This document shows positions 1 through 11,697 of a stretch of 64,000 nucleotides of DNA, one piece after another. Source of the stretch: Branchiostoma lanceolatum. Taxonomy: Eukaryota; Chordata; Leptocardii; Amphioxiformes; Branchiostomatidae. Both the position numbers and the translations under genes were made by a program. The stretch spans positions 20,850,974 to 20,914,973 of the forward strand of contig NC_089724.1 of assembly GCF_035083965.1 (NCBI RefSeq), in the 5' to 3' direction. Position 1 is the first letter of the stretch. The number at the start of each line of letters is the position of its first letter. The notes below the pieces were generated by a model. The model was not told where the DNA came from and ran no database searches. It saw nothing but the letters and a program-made list of their open reading frames with translations.

Positions 1-1134
1 TACTTGGCATTTTACAGGGCTGACCTCAACGTTATGGCTGCTCATAGGAAAGCATGTTAAGATACACTGAAACAAGGCTTCATAAAAGTACTAACCCAAA
101 CTTCGATCTTAAAAATTCTTGGAATACACTGGAAAGTCACAAGGGTTTAGTTGATAACCATACAAAGAAAACAGAGGACTGTACAGCTCAAACTCCGAGA
201 AAAGCTGCCAGTTTCAAGGAAACCCTACCTTTGACCCCAGATTTCGGATGTATCCCTCCGCATGACCCAACAACTCACATCTATCCTTACGCCAACTAAA
301 ATGGTAAACTAGACAAATTTCAACCAAAATGGGAAAGCTAACACACTTCCCTCTAACTAAAAAAAGTCTCCAGATTGGGTAAAAAAGTTCAAGGAAAAGA
401 AAGGTAGGGACTATAAAGGTTGGGGTCAACTCTACATACACCTCGGTGTGGACACGGCCAAAAGTGGATGAAAATAGGTACCAGTTTGTACTTAAGTATC
501 TAAGATCTACCTATTCTCTACTGTATTTGCCTATTTGCCCCCTTTAAAGCTTATGTCCTCCTAAAATATCGGAACTACTCATAGGATCAAATGTATCAAA
601 TGATTTTGAGCAAGCGGAAGTTTAAATATCTGTTACGGGTCATTTTTCCAATACCACATTGAAAGACAATTCTTTTTAATCAAAATAAATTCTTTACAAC
701 ATTAAAAGAAAAGGCCCTCATCTGTCTTTCTCTTCTCTTGACCCAGCCCTCATATTACCCTTGTCTATATACGTTACAAGAGACCGGTCGATAAACAGAT
801 CTGACTACTTCAACATATCCTGCACGATGACAATGCCAAGGACACTTAGGCAAATGAGAGCGTTAGCGTCAAACGTCGAATATAGGTCGTGCGAATCTTT
901 ACACTGGATGGATCTTTGATTAGCTCCCTCGGGACCCCGAGTGATCTCAAATTCTCATTTGTCTCGCTTATCTTCAGTTTAACCCAACTTTCCCGTCCAT
1001 TTGTTCTGCTATTCAAATGTCTTGAAGTTATACATATAGTGCAGGTTAATTCGTTTCCTGACCTACTTGCCTAACATAGTCGCTATTACGTGTTACATTA
1101 ACATGAATTACTGGGACCTAAGGCCACAGCGAGT

Positions 1135-1757
1135 AAATTTTATGGATGACATCCTCCGCAGACTCCAAAATTAATGAGATAGGGCGAAAACTTGAAAGAA
1201 CAAGCCGGGCCAAAAAAACAAGATTCCTAAATTTTTAGGTTTTGAGATCATAATTCTTGTTAAACAAGAATTGAGGCGACGAAATATGATATCATGACCA
1301 ACAGGTCTTTTAGTCCTGTATTCATTCATATATGATATAAAACCTCCTTTATTCAGCAGTAAATATAGTCCTTGTAGATGTGTATACATGTCAATAGACT
1401 AAATACAACAAAAGCAGAAAATAACTTGTTGTACCATCATCTGAAGCAACTGCACTGGCTTTTCATATGCGATGAAACACCTTGTGTATACAGCTCAATC
1501 AACTAGAACCCCCCCCCCCCCATTATTTATATAATGTCCTTGCTAGAACAAATGCAGAAAACAGCTTGTTATCTGTCATGGGCAGGAACTACACTAGGTA
1601 TTCATATGTAATGAAACATCTTAGACTGTCAACGTTTACGACATATTTGCCAATTTTTGGCATGTTGACCACCGTCGGAGGGCAATGAAATTTCTTATTT
1701 TTTATTTCGAAATCAGGCGAAAATTAATGAGCGCACTGATGTCATCCATAAAAATTA
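1135..1757. mobile_element. MITE-like element with ~16-bp terminal inverted repeats
   Basis: The ends carry TTTTATGGATGACATC at about 1138-1153 and its reverse complement at about 1738-1753, giving a ~620-bp unit with no coding capacity. Inside are two diverged direct copies of a ~100-bp segment (about 1391-1490 and 1529-1630). This fits a non-autonomous DNA transposon. I did not find a clear target-site duplication, so the family is unassigned. Confidence 0.45.
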
Positions 1758-3656
1758 ACATTTGACTGTGCAGGAGTGAAACCTTTCTGCAGGTCACCAA
1801 CATCGGGTTCTGGGCGTTCTGTGTGGAATTGCAGGTTCACGACTTGCAGGGCAACATTTGTGGGGCTTCATGTATCTTCCAAATGGTCCTGATTGTTTGT
1901 AAAATCTCTTCCTCCAATGAAATGTTTGCTCGATCTGTTTTATGCCACCCGACCCCTTTCCAACCCACCCACATGTCTGGATGGATAACTCCCCGACACA
2001 GGCCCTGAGAAAGGATCCTCGTTCTTTACCTGCACTGCATCCTCGCTGGAACGCCAGTCTTGTTCCTCAAGGTCAAGACTCATTTGTCCGACCTTGTACC
2101 GGACACGCCTACATATTCAAACCCATCTTCCACGCCGAAAGGATCTTCCACGTTGAATGGATACACTCGATGAGAAAGACTGCGGTGTTGCAACCTAATA
2201 AACATGGAAATCACTAAGGTCGATGCCATTACAATTCACTTCTAAAAAGCTAGGTTTACTTACACCGATCATTAATCAAAGCTGAAAGCTGAAAGAACTT
2301 TTATTTTCGCTCATTTAAATTTCAAGCTGCAGGTTTTACTTTACTAGTTGAGTCTTATCATCCTAATTGGTCCCAACGTGGCTCTTTACAACATGATCCG
2401 TTACCGGCTATCTAATGATGGTCCACAGGCAGCGATGAAGACGCCAGTGACGCCCAGATCTGGCCACCGTGACTGTGTGCATGTACGACAGCACCGAACC
2501 AGGCCTGATGTTTGATGGACCTGTCGCTAACCAGACATAAGTGATCTGTCAGTTCTATAATGTGCAATGAAAGGGATATCTTGGGAATTATCTGGTAATG
2601 GCTTCTTTTTTTCAGATCTTGAAAACCGATTGGGAAAATGCGTAAATTGGGTATAAAACAAACGTAGGTTCGTCAGATTATAGACACAGAACTGTTTTAT
2701 TGGAATTTCTGTTATGATGAGGTTTTCAATAATATATCGGATTGAAGGGGGCTTAAAATGCTTTACTTTCCTTTCATCTCACAGATGTTTGGAGATGTGT
2801 CCCGTTTTGTAGCTCCGTTAAACACGAAGGGAAAACACCGCAGACACACACAACATCGACCGACCTAACGACCTTGGAGTTGACATCTTTGAAGGGAGTG
2901 AGGGTATCGCAAAAACAAGGCGCCGACCCCTGCACTTCTCCTTCTTACGATGTCTGTGCATTGCTAATCCTTGTGACCTCTCCCAACCCTGGCAGGGACA
3001 TCAATATGAGAGGAGCAGAAGGCTTGTGATCATGTCCAAGATAGTGTCGCTTATATAAGAGCTTGACGGATAAGACGAGACAAATTTGCTTAAATTTAGA
3101 CTTACAGTTACACTCCAAGAAAATGTTCTGACATCAGCCATGAATATCTGAATGCCGGTGGTATTATTCTCTCCCTCTGGGTCTAGTCAATGATTTTCAA
3201 ACCCTATCTTCGTAGACTTACCAAAAATACATGTAAATGGGACGCTAAGAGAGGGTATTTCCGGATAATGTACCATGTTGTCTATAATTCCTTTGCTGCT
3301 AGAAGCCCTTAAGCGGATGAACTGTTGCGTAAAAGGCCAAAGTTGTCAAGGGAAGCGGATGATCGATGTCCACATGTATCCTTAACCTACTCAAAAAACG
3401 ATCTGTGTATGAACTTGGAGACGTTACATGGGCTCCTCACGCGGTACCTGAAAATCGATCCTTTTTAAGTTCTAAAGGTCATCTTGAATATATATGAAGA
3501 CGTCTGAACCTGTCTGGGAATGTGCCCACTGGCTTTATATACAGTATCTACAAGTTGGGAATCTATCATATACCCCATCGGAACCTAATCTGCAAACTAG
3601 GAGCTGATTTGCATAATGATTGAGGAAAGTTTATTAAATGACTTTTTAATTAAGGG

Positions 3657-3827
3657 TTAATGACCCGCCCCAAGGTGTATATGGTGTCATAACGCCTGGC
3701 CATGTGCTATAACCACCGAATAAAACCACCGAGTGAGCGAAGCGAACGAGGTGGTTTTATGAGGTGGTTATAGCACATGACCAGGCGTTATGACACCATA
3801 TACACCGAGGAAGAGGCGGGTCATTAA
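3657..3827. mobile_element. Near-perfect hairpin (fold-back) element flanked by TTAA
   Basis: Two arms of about 75 bp pair almost perfectly around a short GC-rich loop near 3730-3750. The outer ends read TTAATGACCCGCC and its reverse complement, so TTAA lies at both termini. TTAA flanks are the target-site signature of piggyBac-type transposases, but a TTAA inside the inverted repeat would look the same. No open frame is present. Confidence 0.6.
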
Positions 3828-4101
3828 CGTTATTATCATATAGCTTATCCAAACTGACACATATAAGAGTAGACAATTTCTGTTTGACGTATAGATCCCT
3901 TATACTATTAAGAATGCATTTCAGAATTCACATTTGTCCTTTTTTAACAGAAGATGAAGAAGAATATGTACAACTGTTGCCTGATTTATTTATTTCAACC
4001 ACACAGGATAGGAGGGTCGGTTTCAGGTCAGTCAGAAAATGTTATCATTGAAGAATCTCCCTGCAACATGACCTCAGGTAACCTGAATAGAACACAGGTT
4101 T

Positions 4102-4200
4102 TTTGGCCAGCAGGAAATGGAACGCGCGGAACCTTAGATAGAACGTGGTTTCTTTGGCCAACAGCAAATGGAACACGCAGAACATTTTTGGGAATTTTAA
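4102..4200. repeat. 51-bp tandem duplication
   Basis: Two diverged copies sit 51 bp apart, each containing a TTTGGCCA..CA..AAATGGAAC core (starting at 4102 and 4153). The period is divisible by three, so one plus-strand frame stays open across both copies, but there is no other evidence of coding. Confidence 0.5.
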
Positions 4201-4253
4201 ATTTGTTTTCCCTTTTTCATGTATTCTAAGGACATTTTTAGGAATTCTAAGAC

Positions 4254-4400
4254 AATAAAGATTTTTTTAAACAAGGTTAAGAAAAAGATTCATCAAATAG
4301 ATACCACCTCTACAAAATGCAACGGTTATAAAGATTTTTTAAACAAGGTTAAGAAAAAGATTCATCAAAAAGATACCCCCTCTACAAAATGGAACGGTTG
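4254..4400. repeat. ~72-bp tandem duplication
   Basis: Two copies of a ~72-bp unit containing AAACAAGGTTAAGAAAAAG and CTCTACAAAATG lie head to tail and differ at only a few positions, which suggests a fairly recent duplication. No coding role is apparent. Confidence 0.65.
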
Positions 4401-4539
4401 TGTTCTGACATGACGTCAATAAGTGGTGCGTTATGGCGTGATAACAGACCACTTATTGTGGGCAACGGAGGCTTCTGATTGGTCGACGCCATCTACCTAT
4501 GTGATAATGGTGTATAATAGCTCTTAGGGCAGGGAGTAA

Positions 4540-4880
4540 GTGATATAAGTATGGCCCCCCTAGTGGCTTGCTTAGAACTGCAGTGGGCCTTTTTGTTTGT
4601 AACCGTTTTAACGAGGACAACTCGAGCAGGGATTGAGGGATTTTAATTGTTTTTGGTAGAAAGGTACCTTAGGTGATGATTAACATAATAATGCAAATCA
4701 CGACCTACTTAACATGATCTTTGAGGAAATCTTCTGGCACTGCTGTATCATATACTATGCATTTTCACAGATGGCATCCTGGATCTAGGTCAATCGTTCA
4801 GCAGCTGGCATGACTAGTTGGGCGATTGAAAAACAGGAGTCTGGTTATCTCCATGAAAAATGGAGATATTGTTTTTGGCG

Positions 4881-4954
<74 letters not shown>

Positions 4955-5540
4955 TGTTTCCGGACTCTTGTAGTCAGCATAACTCAAGAACCTCTTCATG
5001 GATTACAATGATATTTGGTATGTGGGCGGGTGTTGTGAAGCCGAAGGTCAGGGTCGATTTTGGGCCCCCTGGTATGTGACCTTGGTACTGCAGCAGAACT
5101 TCAATTTTTGTATCTTTTGACTTGGACGTGCTGTGGTCTTGATTTTTAGGTGGGAGATAGCTTGTGATGTAATTAAGAAGTGGTGTAGGTTTGGACCCCC
5201 TAGCAGCTTGCTCTGGAACTGCAGGGGCATTATTGTGAAAATCTTCTAAGGAGAATAACTGAACAAAGGAACAACGGATTTCCATGATATCTAGTATGCA
5301 GGTAGCTTAGACAGAGATATACACAATGAAGTGCAAATTATGCTAATTGGGACTTAATTTGCATAGATAATGAGGGAAATCTATATTTGCTGTGTTTTCC
5401 ATTATAAGACTCAAATGCATGTAACATATGTACTTTATGGAAAGTGGAGCATCAACAGATACCAATTATGCAAATAAATTCCTGATTTGCATAATTAATG
5501 CAAAAACACCGAAATTCATCAAATTTGAAAATTATAGGAC
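4540..5540. repeat. Diverged ~300-bp dispersed repeat units in tandem
   Basis: Related blocks recur in this kilobase. A CCCCCTAG(C/T)(A/G)GCTTGCT..GAACTGCAG core appears near 4555 and again near 5198; a related GGGCCCCCTGGTATGTGACC block lies near 5062. Each is followed by an ATAACT..GATTTCCATGATAT-type segment and AT-rich TTTGCAT/ATTATGC words. The units resemble a repeat I associate with amphioxus genomes (from memory, not searched). A long TG microsatellite interrupts the array. Confidence 0.5.
4885..4951. repeat. (TG)n microsatellite
   Basis: About 33 nearly perfect TG dinucleotides. It creates spurious Cys-Val and Thr-His frames on both strands, which are not genes. Confidence 0.95.
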
Positions 5541-6164
5541 TGTCAATATTGCAACATGTTTAAGTAAGATAAAGGTGTTTATGATAAAGCATATATTATA
5601 CTCAGGTCAATTACGGCATGTGACACCCTGTAATTACCGGTATTTTACATGTATGGTTATAATTATTGTTTGCATGGTCATAACGCCGAGAAATTTGACA
5701 CACTGTTAGCGCTTCTTGGTCTGAATAAAATGACTGTACAAAAGTTTTAATGTGACAGATTTTTGGGGTAAGAAATCGATATTTTGGTTAAAAAATGACA
5801 TGCTCACTTTATGTGCCCGAGCCCAGCTGGGGAAAGCAGTTCGAGTCTTGGCATTTTACAGGGTGTAAGGTAAACTCTTACAGATTAAATTTGTCCGCGG
5901 CCTTTTTGACCCTTTTGAAGGTATCGCATGTATTTTGGGGCAAAAACGTGAAAAACTGGGATATTTTTCGTATTTTCTGTGAACTATTGAATCTGTTAAC
6001 ATTATCTTGATGATTACGAAAAAAAGCCTCGGATAGTTTGAAAGAGAAAGATGTGTCAAGTATTAACTTAGTTCTTGTTTTAACAGTATTGTTAATTTGA
6101 GCTGGGCTTGAGCCCGTAAAGTTGACTATGCGATCCGTCTAAAGCGCCGTATTAAACATGACGT

Positions 6165-6260
6165 AATGGGGGTACGGCCCACTCAGCATTGACCAATCAG
6201 AGAACGTTACCATTGGTTACAAAATGGCGGACGCCGGCAGAACTTTTGTAAATCGTCGCT
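6165..6260. promoter_or_regulatory. Promoter-like CCAAT / YY1-like stretch
   Basis: A locally GC-rich, CpG-containing stretch carries a CCAAT-box match (GACCAATCAGAG near 6190), an inverted CCAAT (ATTGGTTA near 6212) and an AAAATGGCGGAC motif near 6221 that resembles a YY1 site spanning a translation start. Together these resemble a TATA-less promoter. The ATG at about 6224 opens only 28 codons, and I cannot link it to a downstream gene. Confidence 0.3.
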
Positions 6261-8485
6261 TTTCATTTCTTTTAAAGCCTCTTCCTGTGTTCCTACAGTC
6301 AGAAAATTAACAGAAACAACGTTTTCGGATAGCTTATGCATGACACATATGTATTTTACTTGATAGTCGTACAGAACTGTAAATACAGAGTTTCAGAAGA
6401 CATTCAGCGTCTCGTTCAGAGCCTCTGTTGCCAAAGTTTGGGATGCTAACGTTAACGTACATCGCAAGTGAAAGAAACGAGAGCTGAAAAGCAAAGGGGA
6501 AAGGTATGCTCTGAGCAAATGTGCATAAGGCACAGAGGCGCATTATGGGCGAAAACAGACGGGACAAACTTCCTGTCTACGGAAGGTTACAAGAAACGAC
6601 AAGAGCGGCACATGGGGCTGTATTTCGAATCGCGTGAGATGTAGTGCATTAGAGAAGTGCAAGATAAAGTAGGGCTGAGGGAGCCTAAACAACATGCACC
6701 ATACTGGATGCACCTTTTGTTTGATCGAGATGAAATGTTGGACCATGTGAAGTCATTGCCATGTGGTAGTAAGGTAATTCAATACCGATCCCTGCAGTAT
6801 CTGTTCCTACGAAAGGGTAGGCTGCAGGTTGCAGTGCACTAGTGGGAGGATTCAGCTGTCATGTGTTACCCAGTTTAATACTGGTTACAATGCTCCTGTT
6901 TGAAGTGATTTACACTGTTGATGTTTGGTTACAACAGTAAAAGTTCATTTTACAAAGCAGTTATTCTGCATGTGCTCATTCACAATGTTGTGATTAACAA
7001 TGTAATATTGGATCATCAAGTGCAAAACAAACCTCCACAAAATCTAACAGAAGTGTATCATTCAACATGTTCCATGCACACAATATACACCTCATGTACA
7101 TGTATTCAACATGATTGAATGAGCGAGTCCCTAATTGTTAGTGCAGACTGATTCAAGGAACAAAAAACACATTAAACAGGCTAAGTATAGGTTGTTGCCA
7201 TGCAATTTCACAGAGTAGAATATCATAAATGAAGATTGGAAGATCTAAGAATATCAAACTGTACACAAGTAAATTGACATGGATATATTTATTCACTTCT
7301 TTAATCAAACACTGTAACATTAGGTAAATAAAATCACATAATCTAATCTGACTATTTATAATGAATGTAATCTTTCAGGATAATGCTTTGAAATTCAGCT
7401 GTGAACTTTAAAATTGATGGCAAAAATGTAAACCAACATAACTTGTCAATATTTTGCTTTCCAACAAGCAATTTCAGCTCCCTATTAAGTACATGCCATT
7501 TATTCTGGCCTCAGCAAAATTAAGGCATTACTGTATAACATAAATGTATTTCATGTCATTAAATAAATGTTTGTGAATCAGAACATTTAAGGTCACATGG
7601 TATCAGAAATAACATGATTAAAGCTGTCAATCAAAGTATGCTTGTATTTCCATTGGGAGTGGTGACATTCTGACTTATCACATGTCCTTGTCTACAGCCT
7701 GAAGAGCTTTACTGTCCTTTCTGCAGAAGTTCTTAGATAAGCAGAGTCCTCAGTGCTGTGTTGACATCCTTGAGCAAAGTCCTACATCAAAAGAAAATAT
7801 TTTGAAGACCCGAGGTCATATGGCAAATATCAATTCATAGGATTCAATACATGAGATTGCACAATAGCAATTACTGTATAAACAGGGTGGAAAGAAGATA
7901 GATACACATTTGTCGTTTAACTTTAACCAAATACATAAGCCTGTATTGTACCACATCATATTCTGTCTTCAACATGTGCTTCTTTCATTTCCTTCAAGCA
8001 TGGAGATACTCTGATTTAAGGATAGATCATGGTGACTGACAGAATTGTCAAATGTCACATAAATGTTCCCAGAATGAAGATTTGCTATTCAAGGAGTCAT
8101 CCAGCTACAATGTATAAGATATACTTAAACTTGGTGACACGGTGGACTTGCGTTAAGGGTTGTTGAAGCTAGAAGTGTTGTCTTGGAATCCCTGACAGAA
8201 CCCCAGAATACACCCTTGTTAAAGGCACTTTTCAAATATTTCCTCACTGGACTCAGGTGAAAAATGGAAACCTGAGTAAGATTGGCTAGAGATGTTCTTT
8301 GGGTAGGCTGATAAAAGGAAGTCTCATGCATGTTCGAGGAGAGACAAACCTTGACCCCTTTATTGAGAAGAATGGGGGACCAACCCAGTGAGACTGAAAT
8401 AAATCAGTCCAGAAATGAAGCTTGTGCTGCAGTTTACCCAGTATACAAACCTATCTCTTACCTTAATATGTAGTATACATGCACA

Positions 8486-8523
8486 TACACACATATATAC
8501 ATACACACACACACACACACACA
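8486..8523. repeat. (CA)n microsatellite
   Basis: An impure ACATACACACATATATACA stretch grades into a run of CA dinucleotides. Confidence 0.85.
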
Positions 8524-9654
8524 ATATTTTGTTTCTGTCATTAACTGAAATGTGTAAGTGCTACAATATAACCTACAGTCTCCCTCCATGTAATGAACAC
8601 CTAAGACAAAAAGGGAATGGAGTATGTCCTTTTTATTTACTTCCTTTAGCTAAGATACAATCAGTCCCTATCTCATAGCTTGCACAGCTACACCCTAACT
8701 GGCTTTCTGTTCAGACTGTCTACTATTTATGGAACTATTGGGCCATAGCATATCATTACAAAATACCCCATCACAGCAGGTACTTGAATTCCTAATAGGA
8801 ATTCACAATGAATACAACTTCATCCCTTAATGAATATAAAGCTAAACCCTCCATGATAAATGACAGGAGATAATGTATGGTATTATACATATGAGAAATA
8901 AACAAATATGCCAAATGTATACTGCATGCATGGTTGTAATATACAGTACATACATGTAATGTACAACAGCAACAAGTTACAGAAATGTTCAATAAACATT
9001 TGCTCAACATCCATCCCATTTCCTGTCAGCTAGCTTGTAATACTACTAACTTTATATGTGCAGTGAGATTAAACCTAACAAACCTAACAAGCTTGCCTTT
9101 GACAAGCAAATTGGTGTGGTACATAAAGTAGTTGCTGGTTAAGTTAGACTGTTGTTTACCTGTGAGAGGGTCTTAACTATTTAAAAATGGAGGTTTTGAC
9201 TGTACATACCTTAGCATACCTTAGGACTGCTTGGTGTAGAAGGCTTCTTCTTGCCTATAAGACACCCATACATACATGTACATGTCATTAGAGTTCCTGT
9301 CATTAAAATTAAACATGTTTTTGACTTTTTTTTTCCACGGGCATATATACTTCAGTTCTAGGCTATAGACTATATAGTAAGTCTCTATAAAACTATAGAC
9401 TATAAAAAAACTATAATAAGCATTCAAACATGGAAAAAGATGCATCTAACTTCTTTTGGAGTTTGTCAAAATCTGCCCAGGGAGAATTGCAAGTGTACAT
9501 TTCTTGTCAAAGACAATATATGCATGTAGTATAAATATCTAGGAAGATGACTACTGTTACACCTTAGGACAGTTATAACTCCTAGCAAGGCATATGCCTT
9601 TTAGCTTTATCCATTCCCATTTCGTAGATGAATACTTTTTCATTGATAAGGCAC

Positions 9655-9904
9655 GATTGGCTGAGAGTTATATGTACAGTACAGTTATGTGGACAGTTAT
9701 GTGTACAGTACAGTACAGAAATAGACGTCAAACAAGGACAACAACAACAACAACAGTGCTACAGAGCCCCAGCCTGTAGGCTCTGTAGTACTGTTGTTGT
9801 TGATGTCCTTGTTTAACGTCTATAATCTCTATTTCTGTACTGTACTATACACATAACTATCCACATAACTGCACAGTGTACTGTACACATAACTCTCAGC
9901 CAAT
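9655..9904. mobile_element. 250-bp hairpin (fold-back) element
   Basis: The left arm starts ATTGGCTGAGAGTTAT and the right arm ends ATAACTCTCAGCCAAT. The arms contain matching GTACAGTACAG/CTGTACTGTAC, ACAAGGACAACAAC/GTTGATGTCCTTGT and GCCTGTAGGCTC centre sequences, so the whole unit is one long imperfect palindrome centred near 9780. There is no coding capacity. It fits a MITE or fold-back element. Confidence 0.6.
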
Positions 9905-10135
9905 GTTATGTTTCAAACTAAATTGCAAGCCAGAGTTGTTAACGTTACATGCAGAACCAATAAATAAGCATTTTGATTGCTACTCACAATTTCAAAGCCG
10001 CCCTATTGAGAGTATTGGAAAACATTGTTGACACTGTCCTGGTGGTGGGTTCCTTGTCTGCATGCATCCCGTCAAGATATACCGTTCAAGAATGACCCGG
10101 GCCCGTATTCGAGTCGTGCACGGGAACAAATATTT

Positions 10136-10407
10136 ACCTTCAAGATTGCATTCAGCTCAATATTACCCACATTACACTGCTCCCCTGGAGCCATATCCCA
10201 CAGTTCACTTCTCCTGTGTACTGCACTTGTAATGATAACGTCTTTACTGATGTCCCGAAATATAGTGCAATAAATGTTAAGATGTCGATGGGAGAAAGTA
10301 CTTAAGGAATCTTGTAAACTTTCTATAACATATGTTGGGATATTGAAGTTGCAATTTGCATGTGTGAGTCGGCCGCAACCCAGACAAGCCCACACACAAT
10401 TTATCAA
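10136..10407 (-). other. Unidentified coding-like segment, possible exon
   Basis: A minus-strand frame stays open for about 110 codons with a non-repetitive, protein-like composition. It meets a plausible GTAAAT splice donor just after an ILK triplet at about 10,136. I do not recognise the sequence, see no convincing acceptor and find no partner exon. It may be a single exon of an unknown gene or chance. Confidence 0.2.
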
Positions 10408-11533
10408 ATCGGAAAGTCATGAACAACTTACTTCGGTTAGAAAAGTCCTGGCTCTTTGCGATCTGTAGTCAGTGACTTGAAGATGTTAGACTTCATTACA
10501 AATGTTTGACTTCATTGACCATATAAAAATGATCGGCTCGATCCCCCGGCCACATGGCCGGAAAACAACACAGTGGTAAGCAACCATGCTGCACGTACAG
10601 CTGTAAGCTTTGCCCTCGCCGCGGCTGAACGACATTCGTGGATATGACGTCCCAGTTGGTATTAGTATTACGTTTAGATGATAACAAAGCCAATAGAAGA
10701 CGTATAAAAATGTATCAAATAGTTTTCCAAGTGCCAAAGATGACGTGAAGTTCTTTTTTTACTGAAATACATAATATTCGATGTACCCCCCCAAACCGCT
10801 TCGTAATGGAACGGTCCGAACTGTGTTCCAGCGTTTCGTTCGAGTGTCACAAGCCGTAATTGACCTGAGTATATTTGCATAAATAGACTTGTTCATGGAG
10901 ATATGAGGTCGAGGAACTCTTGTTTCATCTGTTATGTTTGTTATGAAGATAGCTTACTATAAAAGTGAATCTGACGATTGACGCATATATAGTAAGATGC
11001 TAATTATTCCAAACAGGTAATTTGCATAATCGATGACATTTTTAACATCCGCTGAATGCCATCAAAGCACTTTCAAACATATGGCATCTATCACTGAGAA
11101 GGAGAGGAATATCGATAAACATAAATTATGCAGATGACCTCATTTAAATTATTGATGAGAACATTATGCACTATCACGTTTGCGTCTAGATACGTGAAGA
11201 AATACATAATAAAGAAGCTATCAGTTTTTGTAGATGAAAGAGCCGCGCTGATTTTTTTTCTAGAATTAACAGAGGGACAATAAAGATGACTACTGTTTTT
11301 ATTTTGTTTATTTCCTCGCTCCTCCTCCTCCTAAAATGAAATGGCAAGAACCATTAAGTCGCTGTAAACAGTATCCCGATGACACTTCCTGCAGTGATAT
11401 TTTTGATCGTAAGTCGGCGCTTAAGCGTTATCGGCTCTTGGTTCCTCGTGTATCTTGGTCTACTTATTGATAGATTAAACGCCGTTAAGTGCAGCTCATT
11501 TCTGTTCTTTGTTGGCGACTTTTACCGGTTCAG

Positions 11534-11697
11534 CCTAGCCTCCGTTGCAGACACCTTCCGGCTGTTTCTTTTTCAAGTTACAGTTTTAGTGCTACATTTT
11601 TTTCTTATTCTCGGCCAGCGATAAGAAAGAAAAATGTAATAATAAAACTGTAACTTGAAAAAGAAACAGCCGGAAGGTGTCTGCAGCGGCGGCTAGG
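11534..11697. mobile_element. Near-perfect hairpin (fold-back) element
   Basis: Arms of about 70 bp, starting CCTAGCCTCCG and ending CGGCGGCTAGG, pair almost perfectly, including the segment ACACCTTCCGGCTGTTTC. Around it, a TGCAGTGATATTTTTGA phrase occurs on both sides (about 11,391 and 11,791) as direct repeats ~400 bp apart, so a larger composite element is possible. Confidence 0.6.

Noticed and set aside
3954-4413. Plus-strand frames with 17-residue and 24-residue internal repeats
   Set aside because: They come from local tandem duplications whose period is divisible by three. No signal peptide, splice context or known domain supports coding.
4798-5079. Open frames on both strands rich in Cys-Val or Thr-His
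   Set aside because: They are translations of the TG microsatellite, not genes.
9594-9816. Two overlapping plus-strand frames at ~9.6-9.8 kb
   Set aside because: They lie inside the 250-bp hairpin element and reflect its palindromic repeats.
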